Made by a program: the position numbers and the translations under genes. The notes beneath the pieces are model-generated. The model searched no databases, was not told the origin of the DNA, and saw nothing but the letters and a program-made list of their open reading frames with translations. 64,000 nucleotides of DNA, taken from assembly GCA_014800535.1 (NCBI GenBank), contig JAAVFW010000023.1, forward strand, positions 1-64,000. Reading direction: 5' to 3'. This DNA comes from Bacteroidales bacterium. Lineage in GTDB: Bacteria > Bacteroidota > Bacteroidia > Bacteroidales > Muribaculaceae. Each line of letters begins with the position of its first letter. Positions within the stretch are counted from its first letter, which is position 1. Shown piece after piece: positions 16,168-25,402 of this stretch.

Positions 16168-16327
16168 CCCTATTATCTCTTCCCTTACCTTATCTCTCCT
16201 GTTTTCCTAATAACCCGCTTCCGAATAATTCGGCAACACCGGGAGGACTCAGAGTCCGGCTTCAGCCTATAATCTCAACTTATCACCATATACATTAACA
16301 TATTATCGAGGCTGAGATTATATCTTG

Positions 16328-16717
16328 TCACAATCGCTGTCCAAGCCAATAACCGAAAGCACAGGCAAACAGACCAACCATAATCGTGGCTGTGCCGAAT
16401 ATAAGCCATAATCCCAGATGACCCGCCTCGAAATACTTCACACAATCGAGAGTGAACTCGGAGAACGTTGAAAACCCTCCGCAAAAACCGGTCATCGTCA
16501 GAAGCGCAAATGCTGTCTTCGTTTCGCTTCCCCACGAGCTGGCAACAAGCCATCCGGCAAAAATACCCATTAGAAGGCATCCCGTCGAATTAATGACCCA
16601 TGTCGCTAATCCTTCCCACACTCCATTTGTCTTTATGACAGTCGACACCAGCAGTCGACAGGACGCTCCTATCCCACCGCTGACAAACACTAATAATATC
16701 TTTAACCAAATACTCAT
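16328..16717 (-). CDS. crcB: Fluoride ion channel CrcB/FluC
   Basis: A 129-aa inner-membrane protein with four hydrophobic segments; FluC dimers export fluoride. Signature residues are GGIGASCR near residue 14, the pore Asn43 in INSTG, and GGFSTFS at residues 80-86 with the fluoride-contacting Phe residues. Length is normal for the family. I searched the upstream minus-strand region for the fluoride riboswitch core and did not see it. A 10-bp inverted repeat (16268-16277 with 16313-16322) follows the stop codon. Confidence 0.95.
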   Translation of the reverse strand: MSIWLKILLVFVSGGIGASCRLLVSTVIKTNGVWEGLATWVINSTGCLLMGIFAGWLVASSWGSETKTAFALLTMTGFCGGFSTFSEFTLDCVKYFEAGHLGLWLIFGTATIMVGLFACAFGYWLGQRL

Positions 16718-17370
16718 AACATAATTTTAACACTGTAAAAAGGGAAAAAGATTATCCGCCATAACTCATAATCTCCAATTCATCGGCCATCGTAACAATC
16801 TATCATGCCGATAACCCCGCAGAAGAGCGACTTCTTCAACTGCCTCTACCGTTTAGCAACGTCCGGATATAAGAAACAGGAATGTCTCACGACATCCCTG
16901 AACCTTAATTCATTCTTGTGAGTTTCGACATTTCACAATGTCTTGACTCACCAATTTATGAATGCGAATCAAATATTTCTACAAACCTAACATAAACGAA
17001 TCGTATCAAACCGAATGATATACTCCTTCACAGGAGCGATGAATTTCTTAACACCTGTTATAACCTGTTCTAATATCTACACCTTTATTAAGAATTTATT
17101 CAGCTCTTCTGAGAGTCAGACACCGGCTTCAAATCACTGCCGATGCAGAGCAAATTTTATTCTTACGAAAGAAGACCCTTGATGTCTCTACATCCTCGGT
17201 TTTCCTTCACCCACAAAATTATTTAAGAAAGATTGCTTCTCCAAATAATATTCGGGGCATTAAAGGTAAAATATAAATCATTAAAATTATAATTGACTAA
17301 TTATTAACTGTTTATATTTTTCAAAAATAAACCCTAATATTAGTCATATATAAGAAAGATATAGGATTAA
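16718..17370. other. 653-bp intergenic region with one hairpin
   Basis: No gene is supported here. An inverted repeat at 16918-16951 has outer arms GTGAGT/ACTCAC and inner arms GACATT/AATGTC separated by 3-base internal loops. The rest is AT-rich, especially 17240-17360. Confidence 0.5.
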
Positions 17371-18954
17371 TTAAGTTTTAGTCCTAACATCTTCATCAAA
17401 ACTTTCGCGATTTATCGCCTTGTTTCGCATGCGATTCCGATAGGCATAAACCGTGCTGACACTGTAATTGAGAATCTGAGCAATCTTGATGCTCTCGTCG
17501 ATTCCGAGACGCACAAGAGCGTATATTCGCAACTCCGGTGTCAGTGTGCCCGGACTCTTGAGACTGATTCTGTCTTCCTCACGCAGAAGCTCATTAACCT
17601 TATCTGTGAAATTCGGATAAAGGTCATTGAACGCAGAGTCAAACAACGTGTGGAAATCCTCATCCTGAGTGTCCATGAGTTTTCCGGAATTGATGAGCTT
17701 CAGAAGTTCATCAGCTTGGCCTGACGACAATTTCCTGCCCACAATCTTAGTCAGCGAATCAAAACGTGTCGCATAACTTGAGGATAGAGCCACGAAGTTA
17801 GCAAGATAATTCTCCTGCATCTTCGAGATCTTGGTAAGTTTTGCCTCATTGGAGCGAGTTCGCTTATTCTGGCGAATCAGAATAAAAATCAGATAAGCGA
17901 GCACACACACCAGAAACACACTTATGAAGATAACACCAAGGAGAGTGTTGTGTGACTCCGAGATGCTTTTCCTATAAGACATATCAATCTTCGGCATGAA
18001 CTTTGCGACGGAGTAAGTTCTGATGCGGGCATTACCCTGAATCGCCTCCTGGAGCGCGAAATTGACATAGTTATAAGCTTTTTCAGTCTCATTATTCTTC
18101 CACATCCAGTCGGCGAGTGTCGGCAGAGCCATGCCCTCACGCACACATCCCATGATGTCTGATTTGGCGGAACGGGCCAGATATGAAACATATTTTGAGT
18201 GATCTCCCTGTGCCAGATAAATTCGGGCAATCTGATAAGCTGCCTTTCCCGAATAGGGGCTGGTTTCAGGCACAGAATCAAGAAGATCAAGCAGGTGCAC
18301 GAGTGCCTTTTCATGCTGACCGGAGTTTACAAACCTCTCGCCCCTCAGAAACCGCGAATAGACATCTCTGGGCGGAAGAACGGAGAGAAGACTGTCGTCA
18401 TACTGCTCGCAGGTTCGGTCGGCAATGGCATACATATCACTCTGCTGCTCATAGAAGTCGCGCATATACCCATAAAGGATACGCATCGATTCCCAATATT
18501 TAAGTCTTAATTCCGGAGTGAGATGCCACTTGCTGATCACCTTCAGGTTTCCCTGAGCCGGGATGAATACGCCTGCTGAACTTAAAGCATCCGTATGCAC
18601 AAGAATTGCCATCGTGCGCTCATCTCGTCTTATCGGGTTGTTATCGTCTATAAAACGAAAACCCAATTCACTGTAATACAGCGCCGAGTCGGCATTGAAA
18701 AGCCTGAATCGCTCGGCAATATCAAGAGCAATCTTACATTTGTGCGAGGTCTCATTATCCGGAAGGCGATTCATCATCCTTATCAACGAGTCAATCTGAC
18801 GGCGTTTAAGGCGCTGATAATCGTCGGCCTGATTTATCGCTTTGTTTAAATTGTCGAGGTCCTTCATCGATGAGCCAACATGTTTTTCATGCTTGCACGC
18901 CGATAAAATCAACAAAGGAAGCAATAATATGACAAGATTTCTGATAATCCTCAT
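17371..18954 (-). CDS. DUF6377-type membrane regulator with LuxR-like helix-turn-helix
   Basis: A 527-aa protein. The N-terminal signal ends in a lipobox-like LLILSAC. A TPR-like helical sensor domain (residues about 40-320) is followed by one transmembrane helix near 330-355 (LLGVIFISVFLVCVLAYLIF). A cytoplasmic linker and a C-terminal helix-turn-helix follow (RIYALVRLGIDESIKIAQIL, then NYSVSTVYAYRNRMRNKA). This one-protein sensor-regulator layout is typical of Bacteroidota. The signal and targets are unknown. A cysteine lipid anchor plus an internal helix is an odd combination; the start may instead be a plain signal anchor. It stands alone, divergent from the M16 peptidase. Confidence 0.85.
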   Translation of the reverse strand: MRIIRNLVILLLPLLILSACKHEKHVGSSMKDLDNLNKAINQADDYQRLKRRQIDSLIRMMNRLPDNETSHKCKIALDIAERFRLFNADSALYYSELGFRFIDDNNPIRRDERTMAILVHTDALSSAGVFIPAQGNLKVISKWHLTPELRLKYWESMRILYGYMRDFYEQQSDMYAIADRTCEQYDDSLLSVLPPRDVYSRFLRGERFVNSGQHEKALVHLLDLLDSVPETSPYSGKAAYQIARIYLAQGDHSKYVSYLARSAKSDIMGCVREGMALPTLADWMWKNNETEKAYNYVNFALQEAIQGNARIRTYSVAKFMPKIDMSYRKSISESHNTLLGVIFISVFLVCVLAYLIFILIRQNKRTRSNEAKLTKISKMQENYLANFVALSSSYATRFDSLTKIVGRKLSSGQADELLKLINSGKLMDTQDEDFHTLFDSAFNDLYPNFTDKVNELLREEDRISLKSPGTLTPELRIYALVRLGIDESIKIAQILNYSVSTVYAYRNRMRNKAINRESFDEDVRTKT

Positions 18955-19028
18955 GCTTTAGTAACTGCCGGAATAAGCCAAATCGGGCGCAAAATTACAA
19001 AAAATTTTCGAGAATCGAAAGCATGTAT

Positions 19029-19036
19029 TAATTTTG
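19029..19036 (+). promoter_or_regulatory. -7 element next to the M16 start codon
   Basis: TAATTTTG ends five bases before the ATG at 19042, so the transcript may begin at or near the start codon. No clear -33 element is present. Confidence 0.4.
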
Positions 19037-19041
19037 TAGTC

Positions 19042-20274
19042 ATGTTGCATAAAGATAATCAATATTTCATCCATTCTCTTCCTAACGGACTGCGCATCGC
19101 CGGCTGCCGCACGGATGGGAATGTAACATATATAGGTGTGGCTGTCAATGCCGGAAGTCGCGATGAGTCGTCTGAACATTTCGGTCTTGCCCATTTTGTG
19201 GAACACACCATTTTCAAGGGCACACTTCGGCGCCGGAGCTGGCACATCTCTAACAGAATGGAGACGGTTGGCGGCGAACTGAACGCCTACACTTCAAAAG
19301 AGGAAACCGTGGTCTACACCAATGCGCCGGCAGGAAATGAAGAGCGTGCGCTCGAACTCCTTGCCGACCTCATTGCAAACGCCACCTTCCCCACTCGCGA
19401 AATAGACCGTGAAAGAGAAGTAATCATCGAGGAAATTAATTCCTATCTTGATTCTCCCGCCGATTCTGTCTATGATGAATTTGAAGAGATGGCTTACAGA
19501 GGTTCAGCCCTCGCCCACAACATTCTCGGCACTCCCGAAAGTGTCAGGGGGATAGCCTCTGCCGACTGCCGTGCCTTCCTCGACCGCTTCTACACTCCCT
19601 CCAACATGGTTTTATATATCTCGTCTCCTCTCGCCCCGGAAAAGGCGTTGAAACTTATCACAAAACATTTCTCACAGCTGCATTTCCCGAAGAGTGCCGG
19701 GCAGCGCGAAGTCCCTCCGTTAGCTCCACCGTTTGACATAGAGCTAAACCGCGACGGACATCAGGCCCACACCATTGTCGGAGCCAGAACATTCGCACGC
19801 ACTGACCCCAGACGCTTCCCCCTGTTTCTTCTCAACAACTATCTTGGTGGCCCCTGCATGAACTCCGTGCTAAATCAAGAAATGAGAGATCGCCGCGGAC
19901 TTGTCTACACCGTCGACAGCTCTGTCTCCCTGCTGAGTGACACCGGAATGATGATGATATATTTCGGTTCAGACCGGGCCTCTGTCAAGAAATGCCGCAC
20001 AATCATCCGCAACCGTCTCGACGCGCTCGCTTCCTCTCCGCTCAATGCCCGGCTCTTCGACAGCATCCGAAACCAATATATCGGTCAGCTTATTGTCAGC
20101 TCCGACAATCGCGAATCGTCGGCAATGTCGCTTGCAAAATCGCTGCTTTATTACGACAAAATACGCGATGTCAGGATTATGGCTGAAGAGCTCCGCGCAA
20201 CAACAGCCGAAGAGATGAGATGTGTGGCGGAAACAGTGGCCTCAAACCTCCATTACATCCTCACACTCTGCTGA
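19042..20274 (+). CDS. M16 family zinc metallopeptidase
   Basis: A 410-aa pitrilysin/processing-peptidase-type enzyme. The inverted zinc motif HFVEH is at residues 51-55, with the third ligand expected at Glu130/131 in EVIIEEI. The C-terminal half is the usual second M16 domain, with RRGLVYTVDSSVSLLSDTG typical of that half. No signal peptide is seen, so it is probably cytoplasmic. The short M16 forms cleave peptides; the substrate is not predictable. It is followed after 74 bp by dusB on the same strand. Confidence 0.92.
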   Translation: MLHKDNQYFIHSLPNGLRIAGCRTDGNVTYIGVAVNAGSRDESSEHFGLAHFVEHTIFKGTLRRRSWHISNRMETVGGELNAYTSKEETVVYTNAPAGNEERALELLADLIANATFPTREIDREREVIIEEINSYLDSPADSVYDEFEEMAYRGSALAHNILGTPESVRGIASADCRAFLDRFYTPSNMVLYISSPLAPEKALKLITKHFSQLHFPKSAGQREVPPLAPPFDIELNRDGHQAHTIVGARTFARTDPRRFPLFLLNNYLGGPCMNSVLNQEMRDRRGLVYTVDSSVSLLSDTGMMMIYFGSDRASVKKCRTIIRNRLDALASSPLNARLFDSIRNQYIGQLIVSSDNRESSAMSLAKSLLYYDKIRDVRIMAEELRATTAEEMRCVAETVASNLHYILTLC

Positions 20275-20348
20275 TTCGCTTATTTTCCAGTCATTATCCT
20301 GCAACATAAGATCTTGATTCATAAACTAATTATATCGGAACTTCCACA

Positions 20349-21332
20349 ATGAAAATAGCCAATATCGACCTTGGTGAGAAGCCGGTTCTTCTCGCTCCTA
20401 TGGAAGACGTGACCGACCCCTCATTCCGGCTGATGTGTCGTGAGCAGGGAGCAGCCATGGTCTACACTGAGTTTGTCTCAGCCGAAGCGCTGGTCAGAAA
20501 CGTCGCCTCAACTGCGCGTAAACTAAAAATAGACCCTCGCGAACGACCGGTAGCGATACAGATTTACGGTCGTGAACCTGACGATATGGTCGAGGCAGCA
20601 CGCATTGTTGAAGAAGCCAAACCCGACATAATCGACATCAACTTCGGGTGTCCGGTCAAGAAGGTCGCATCAAAAGGAGCCGGTGCCGGCATGCTGCGCG
20701 ACATTCCCAAAATGCTCACTATCACCCGTCGCATCGTCGATGCCGTAAACATCCCTGTCACTGTCAAAACTCGTCTCGGATGGGATAATGACAACAAGAT
20801 AATCCACGACCTCGGTCTCCGGCTGCAAGATTGCGGAATCAAGGCTCTGACAGTCCACGGTCGCACACGCGCACAGATGTATACCGGTCAAGCCGATTGG
20901 ACACTCATCGGAGAATTGAAAAATGACCCGAGAATGAAGATTCCCGTAATCGGCAACGGCGACATCACCACACCCGAAGAAGCCGCTCGCGCTTTCGACC
21001 GGTTTGGTGTTGACGCCATAATGATCGGACGCGCTTCCTTCGGAGCGCCCTGGATTTTCCATGATGTGCGTGAATTTCTTGACAACGGACACTTCACTCC
21101 GCTCTCGGTTTCAGAAAAAATGGCGTTGCTCCATCGGCAGATTAAGGAGTCAGTAGACAATATCGACGAAATTCGCGGCATACTCCACATCCGCCGCCAT
21201 CTCGCTGCGACTCCACTCTTCAAGGGAATTCCTAACTTCCGCGAAACCAGAATAAAGCTGCTGCGCGCAAACACCTTGCAGGAAGTGTTTGATATTCTTG
21301 AAGAGATCGAACATAATTTTTTACAGAATTAA
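20349..21332 (+). CDS. dusB: tRNA-dihydrouridine synthase DusB
   Basis: An FMN-dependent enzyme that reduces uridines in the tRNA D loop. The 327-aa TIM-barrel protein has the FMN-binding start LLAPMEDVTDPSFRLMC, the catalytic Cys101 in NFGCPVKKV and the GAGAGML phosphate loop. VHGRTRAQMYTGQADW is also typical of DusB. It is probably cotranscribed with the DUF2807 gene 44 bp downstream. Confidence 0.95.
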   Translation: MKIANIDLGEKPVLLAPMEDVTDPSFRLMCREQGAAMVYTEFVSAEALVRNVASTARKLKIDPRERPVAIQIYGREPDDMVEAARIVEEAKPDIIDINFGCPVKKVASKGAGAGMLRDIPKMLTITRRIVDAVNIPVTVKTRLGWDNDNKIIHDLGLRLQDCGIKALTVHGRTRAQMYTGQADWTLIGELKNDPRMKIPVIGNGDITTPEEAARAFDRFGVDAIMIGRASFGAPWIFHDVREFLDNGHFTPLSVSEKMALLHRQIKESVDNIDEIRGILHIRRHLAATPLFKGIPNFRETRIKLLRANTLQEVFDILEEIEHNFLQN

Positions 21333-21376
21333 TCGTTCCAATTGCGAAAAAAACTTTTTTCAGATGTTATATTAGC

Positions 21377-22168
21377 ATGAAAAAAACTGAAAAAAAACAT
21401 ACATATTCCATCCCCTTCAAATTCAAAGGGGTCATGCTGCTTCTCGGATTTCTGACAACCTTCGTAGCCGGGGTGACAGCTTCAAATGCCGGTCATAACA
21501 ATAACCATATCAGAAATTATGATATTCCGGTCGGGCAATTCCACTCCTTCTCGGTCGACGACAACGTAAATGTCGTCTACCGTTGTGTCGAAGACTCCGC
21601 CGGACGTGTTTCCTATAAAGGTGACGACCGGTTTGACAACGCTTTTATCTTCAGTGTCAACAACGGACATCTGCGTATTCAGGTCAACACCGAAGACGTC
21701 AACGACCCTGAATTGCCGGTGCTATACATCTATTCCGAATATCTCACTAAGGTTAGCAACAGCTCCGACTTCAATGTGACGGTCGAAAGTGTATCCCCCA
21801 CTCCGCGTCTCGACATAATTCAGATTGGCAACGGCTCCATCAATGTCGAAAATATAAAGGCAACCAAAGTGACGGGGAAAATTAATACCGGACATGGTAA
21901 CATCGTGCTAAGCGGAAAATGCAACAACGCCTGTCTCACGATTGTCGGCACAGGCACAATCCAGGCCGACAGACTTAAATCAGAAACTGTCGACTGTAAG
22001 ATTATGGGCGGCGGCACGATCGGATGCTGGCCTGAAGAAAACCTCAACATCCGAGGCATCGGCTCAACAAAAATCTACTATAAAGGTCAGCCCAAAGTCA
22101 ATAAAAAAGGGGGAGGACATGCCATTCCTCTCGACACCACGAATCCTAAAGAAATTTACTTACCCTGA
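21377..22168 (+). CDS. DUF2807 (GIN domain) secreted protein
   Basis: A 263-aa protein with a cytoplasmic basic start, a hydrophobic signal or anchor segment near residues 17-36 (GVMLLLGFLTTFVAGVTASN) and a right-handed beta-helix-like domain of the DUF2807 type. Markers are YDIPVGQFHSFSVDDNVNVV at the start and later GNGSINVENIKATKV, GHGNIVLSG and GGTIGC. These are exported envelope proteins of unknown biochemical role in Bacteroidota. The stop is only 8 bp from the flippase start. Confidence 0.85.
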   Translation: MKKTEKKHTYSIPFKFKGVMLLLGFLTTFVAGVTASNAGHNNNHIRNYDIPVGQFHSFSVDDNVNVVYRCVEDSAGRVSYKGDDRFDNAFIFSVNNGHLRIQVNTEDVNDPELPVLYIYSEYLTKVSNSSDFNVTVESVSPTPRLDIIQIGNGSINVENIKATKVTGKINTGHGNIVLSGKCNNACLTIVGTGTIQADRLKSETVDCKIMGGGTIGCWPEENLNIRGIGSTKIYYKGQPKVNKKGGGHAIPLDTTNPKEIYLP

Positions 22169-22176
22169 CAAAGGAG

Positions 22177-23616
22177 ATGTCTCCATCGCTGCAACAGAAA
22201 ACAGCCTCATCACTCAAATGGAACACCATTGACCGCCTTGCCTCACAACTGATCTATGCAGTTGTGGGAATAATTCTTGCCAATCTGCTTGGACGCGAAG
22301 ATTATGGTCTGATCGGTGCACTCACCGTGTTTCAGGCCTTTGCCATCCTCTTTGCCGACAGCGGATTCGGAGCTGCCCTGCTCAGAAAAAAGGAGGTTAC
22401 ACAAGACGATTATTCAACTGTCTTCTGGTTTAATCTGATTGTCGCGACAGCCGTTTATGCTGTCTTATGGTTCTGCGCCCCGCTTATAGCCCGACTCTTC
22501 CACAATCAGGCGCTTATACCTCTCTCGAAAGTCATGTTTCTCACTTTCGTAGCCAATGCGCTCTCAATTGTGCAGGTCAACCGCCTGATGAGAAACATGG
22601 ATGTCCGCCCGGTGGCGATTGCCAACCTCATCGCGCTCATTGTGTCAGGAGGTCTCGGCATATATATGGCATTCAGCGGGTTCGGGGTATGGGCACTCGT
22701 GGTGCAAGCATTATCTATGGCTGTTGTTAAAACCTTATGGCTATGGTTGTCTGTCAGGTGGACTCCCTCTCTTGTGTTCAGCAGAAAATCACTCGAAAGC
22801 ATCAGCCGCATCGGGTTCAGTGTCTTCACCTCATCAGCTCTCAACACCCTCTTTCTTCATATCTACTCGCTGGTTATCGGTGCCCTTGATTCGTTAGGTG
22901 CCCTCGGCCTATACACTCAGGCCGACCGCTGGTCGAAAATGGGAATCTCATCCATATCGCAGATTCTGACCTCGACATTCGTGCCGATGATGGCACGTTT
23001 TCAGGACGAAGCCGAACGGTTTCGCGAACATGTTTGCCGAATCGACCGCCTGACTTCCTTCATAGTGATTCCGATTCTCGGCTTCCTCGCCCTGTGCGGC
23101 ACCCCCCTCTTCCACACCCTTTTCGGAACAAAATGGGACGATGCAATCATCCCTTTTCAAATTCTTTGCGTGCGCGGAATATTCGTGGTGATGGTGTCGC
23201 TTTACTGTAACTATCTGCTTGCCAAAGGATTTGGCAAACAACTCATCATCACCGAAGCAATAAAAGACGGAATGATTGGTGTGGCTCTCTGCTGCACGGT
23301 CTATTCGAGAAGTCTTGACATCCTTGTGTGGGGACAGGCCGTAGCCTCATTTCTGACATTTATTGTCATCCTCATCCTGACTTCACGAAAAATAGGTCTT
23401 TCCGCCTTAATCATGATTCGCAACATCATCCCGTTTGGAGCATCGGCACTGGTCGGAGCTGCCGTAGCCTACCCTTTCCTGCACATCATTCCAATCGCTC
23501 CCCTTTCGATGATTGTGACAGCCGTTGTGGCAATCGCCGCCTATCTTGTAGTGCTTCAGTTGCTGCGTGCCCCCGAACTGAAAGAAGTAATCCGGTTGGT
23601 CAGAAAATCAAGATAA
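22177..23616 (+). CDS. Polysaccharide flippase, MOP/Wzx-like
   Basis: A 479-aa inner-membrane protein with about 12-14 hydrophobic segments. The N-terminus (SLKWNTIDRLASQLIYAVVG, GREDYGLIGALTVFQAFAIL) is characteristic of lipid-linked oligosaccharide flippases of the Polysacc_synt_3 / WzxC group. Such proteins move undecaprenyl-linked sugars across the membrane. No glycosyltransferase cluster is adjacent, so the glycan is unknown. Its last 61 bases overlap the opposite-strand 3' end of the phytase gene. Confidence 0.88.
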   Translation: MSPSLQQKTASSLKWNTIDRLASQLIYAVVGIILANLLGREDYGLIGALTVFQAFAILFADSGFGAALLRKKEVTQDDYSTVFWFNLIVATAVYAVLWFCAPLIARLFHNQALIPLSKVMFLTFVANALSIVQVNRLMRNMDVRPVAIANLIALIVSGGLGIYMAFSGFGVWALVVQALSMAVVKTLWLWLSVRWTPSLVFSRKSLESISRIGFSVFTSSALNTLFLHIYSLVIGALDSLGALGLYTQADRWSKMGISSISQILTSTFVPMMARFQDEAERFREHVCRIDRLTSFIVIPILGFLALCGTPLFHTLFGTKWDDAIIPFQILCVRGIFVVMVSLYCNYLLAKGFGKQLIITEAIKDGMIGVALCCTVYSRSLDILVWGQAVASFLTFIVILILTSRKIGLSALIMIRNIIPFGASALVGAAVAYPFLHIIPIAPLSMIVTAVVAIAAYLVVLQLLRAPELKEVIRLVRKSR

Positions 23617-24860
23617 TCCTCCGCCTTCACAACTATTCCGCTCTCAGGCATCGGAGAAACAGCCAATCCATTGTGGAAAACCATCATATACTTCTCCGTA
23701 GCTTTCTCATTCTCAAGGGTTACAATCGCAATGTTAGACCCTAACGGAGCAACCTCATAGTTCTTCCATTTTGCTGCAACCTCATCATAATCCTTCACAA
23801 GCGCCACTCCTGAAGGAAGACCCATCACAGCAACAAGAGGAATCAGAGTCTCCGCATGACCGAACACCTCGACAATCTCACCTCTGTCGGCCTGAAGAAG
23901 ATACCCCAGCAACGGAACAGCGGCACGACACGCTTCGTCAGACACTGAATTGAGCGTGCGCTTGAGATACATGTCAAGATTAGCTGCCTCCCAACATGCC
24001 TTGTATTCCCCTTCGCTCATCCATTCTGTGGTAGGAGCGCCAAGACCTGTGACACGAAGCGACATCAGCATCCCGTAAATCTCCATGGAATACTTTCTAT
24101 ACCATTCGGCATCCTTGCCCGGAATATCTCCGAGAAGAACTCTTGCTGCATCGCCCGATATCCGATCCTTCACAAAATCATCATATACCCCTTTCCATTC
24201 TCCATGATGGATATATGAATTGTAGGTAGGATTGCTGATGAAAAAACGTGTCAAATCGTCATATTCCGGACCTTCCGAAGTATTAATTGTGGTGAGCGGT
24301 TTTGAATTGAAATCAACAAAGTTGTCAATCAGTGTGTTACAGGTGAATCCATACATTGTCTCGACAACTCGCGGCACGTATGATGAAACAGCGTTCTGCT
24401 CTACAGCGTGACCTTCCGGCAGCCGGAATCTCTCTATTATATTCGCTGCAAACGCTTTTCCAAACACTTCCTGCTCGTGAATCCCTTCTTTGCTGAGCAA
24501 CCCCCAATGCCCTTCACTCGCCTTGCGCACCGTGGCTACAAGCTCAGCGAATCGCTCTCCACGCGCTGTCAGTGTGCCTGCTTTCCGAGCCTCATCAATC
24601 CCCTTTTCGAGACCTTTGACCTTCTTTTCCGACGACAGATAACGAGCGCCATGACGCGACATATATCCGCAACTGACAACACTAAGCGAATCAGGAATCA
24701 CAAAGAAAGGTCCTTCAAGATTTACACCTGACATGCTGCCGTCATAACAAGCCGGCAATTCGCTGAACACCGATTTATTTTTTGCCCCGAATATGGGGAG
24801 TGCCGTTGTCGCGGCTGTAAGAATCACCGCGACAGCGACTTTTATGCTGAATTTTTTCAT
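23556..24860 (-). CDS. Histidine phosphatase, MINPP-type phytase
   Basis: A 434-aa exported enzyme with a signal peptide of about 25 residues (VAVAVILTAATTALPIFGA). The phosphate-accepting motif SRHGARY is at residues 68-74. The proton-donor motif is HAE at 335-337 rather than HD, which marks the multiple inositol polyphosphate phosphatase branch. These enzymes strip phosphates from phytate; Bacteroides homologues are known gut phytases. Location is periplasm or outer membrane. It lies convergent to the flippase with a 61-bp coding overlap and 33 bp downstream of ribH on the same strand. Confidence 0.88.
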   Translation of the reverse strand: MKKFSIKVAVAVILTAATTALPIFGAKNKSVFSELPACYDGSMSGVNLEGPFFVIPDSLSVVSCGYMSRHGARYLSSEKKVKGLEKGIDEARKAGTLTARGERFAELVATVRKASEGHWGLLSKEGIHEQEVFGKAFAANIIERFRLPEGHAVEQNAVSSYVPRVVETMYGFTCNTLIDNFVDFNSKPLTTINTSEGPEYDDLTRFFISNPTYNSYIHHGEWKGVYDDFVKDRISGDAARVLLGDIPGKDAEWYRKYSMEIYGMLMSLRVTGLGAPTTEWMSEGEYKACWEAANLDMYLKRTLNSVSDEACRAAVPLLGYLLQADRGEIVEVFGHAETLIPLVAVMGLPSGVALVKDYDEVAAKWKNYEVAPLGSNIAIVTLENEKATEKYMMVFHNGLAVSPMPESGIVVKAEDYLDFLTNRITSFSSGARSN

Positions 24861-24893
24861 GTTGTCAGTTCTCTTTTATGACAGATATATTTT

Positions 24894-25391
24894 CTATCGA
24901 CGGTAACGGAGGGTCAGATTGCCCATCTCAATGGCGGCGACAGCTGCCTCCGAACCTTTGTTTCCAAGGCAACCTCCCGCACGGTCGAGTGCCTGCTGAA
25001 CGTTATCAACTGTCAAAACCCCGAAAATCACAGGAACCTCTCCTAAAGTGTTGAGGGATGCAACTCCCTGAGCGGCCTGCTGGCAGACGTAATCGAAATG
25101 AGGAGTATCCCCCCTTATCACCACACCGATAACGATGATGGCATCAAGATCGCGACACTCTTTCATAAGGCAGGATGCGCCATAAACGAGTTCAACTGTG
25201 CCCGGAACCTTCACAAGCTCTATGTTCTCGTCTCTTACACCTCCCTCGCGGAGAGCTGAAACGGCTCCATCGCGCAAGGCATGAGTTATTTCACTGTTCC
25301 ATTCGGCTGTGATGACTGCACATCTGAAATCCGCCTTATTCACACGGGGAATCTGCAGCGCCTCTCCGTTGGTATTGAGTATTGTTGACAT
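24894..25391 (-). CDS. ribH: 6,7-dimethyl-8-ribityllumazine synthase
   Basis: Condenses the ribityl-aminouracil with dihydroxybutanone phosphate in riboflavin synthesis. The 165-aa length fits. RGDTPHF at residues 93-99 includes the catalytic His98, and GVLTVDN at 124-130 is typical. It lies 11 bp after the TPR gene on the same strand, so the two are cotranscribed. The enzyme usually forms 60-mer or pentameric shells in the cytoplasm. Confidence 0.95.
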   Translation of the reverse strand: MSTILNTNGEALQIPRVNKADFRCAVITAEWNSEITHALRDGAVSALREGGVRDENIELVKVPGTVELVYGASCLMKECRDLDAIIVIGVVIRGDTPHFDYVCQQAAQGVASLNTLGEVPVIFGVLTVDNVQQALDRAGGCLGNKGSEAAVAAIEMGNLTLRYRR

Positions 25392-25402
25392 ATCTGTCCT
25401 GT

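Noticed and set aside
16718-16860. Fluoride riboswitch ahead of crcB
   Set aside because: The conserved GATG/CGCC and CTGATG-type segments are not present on the minus strand.
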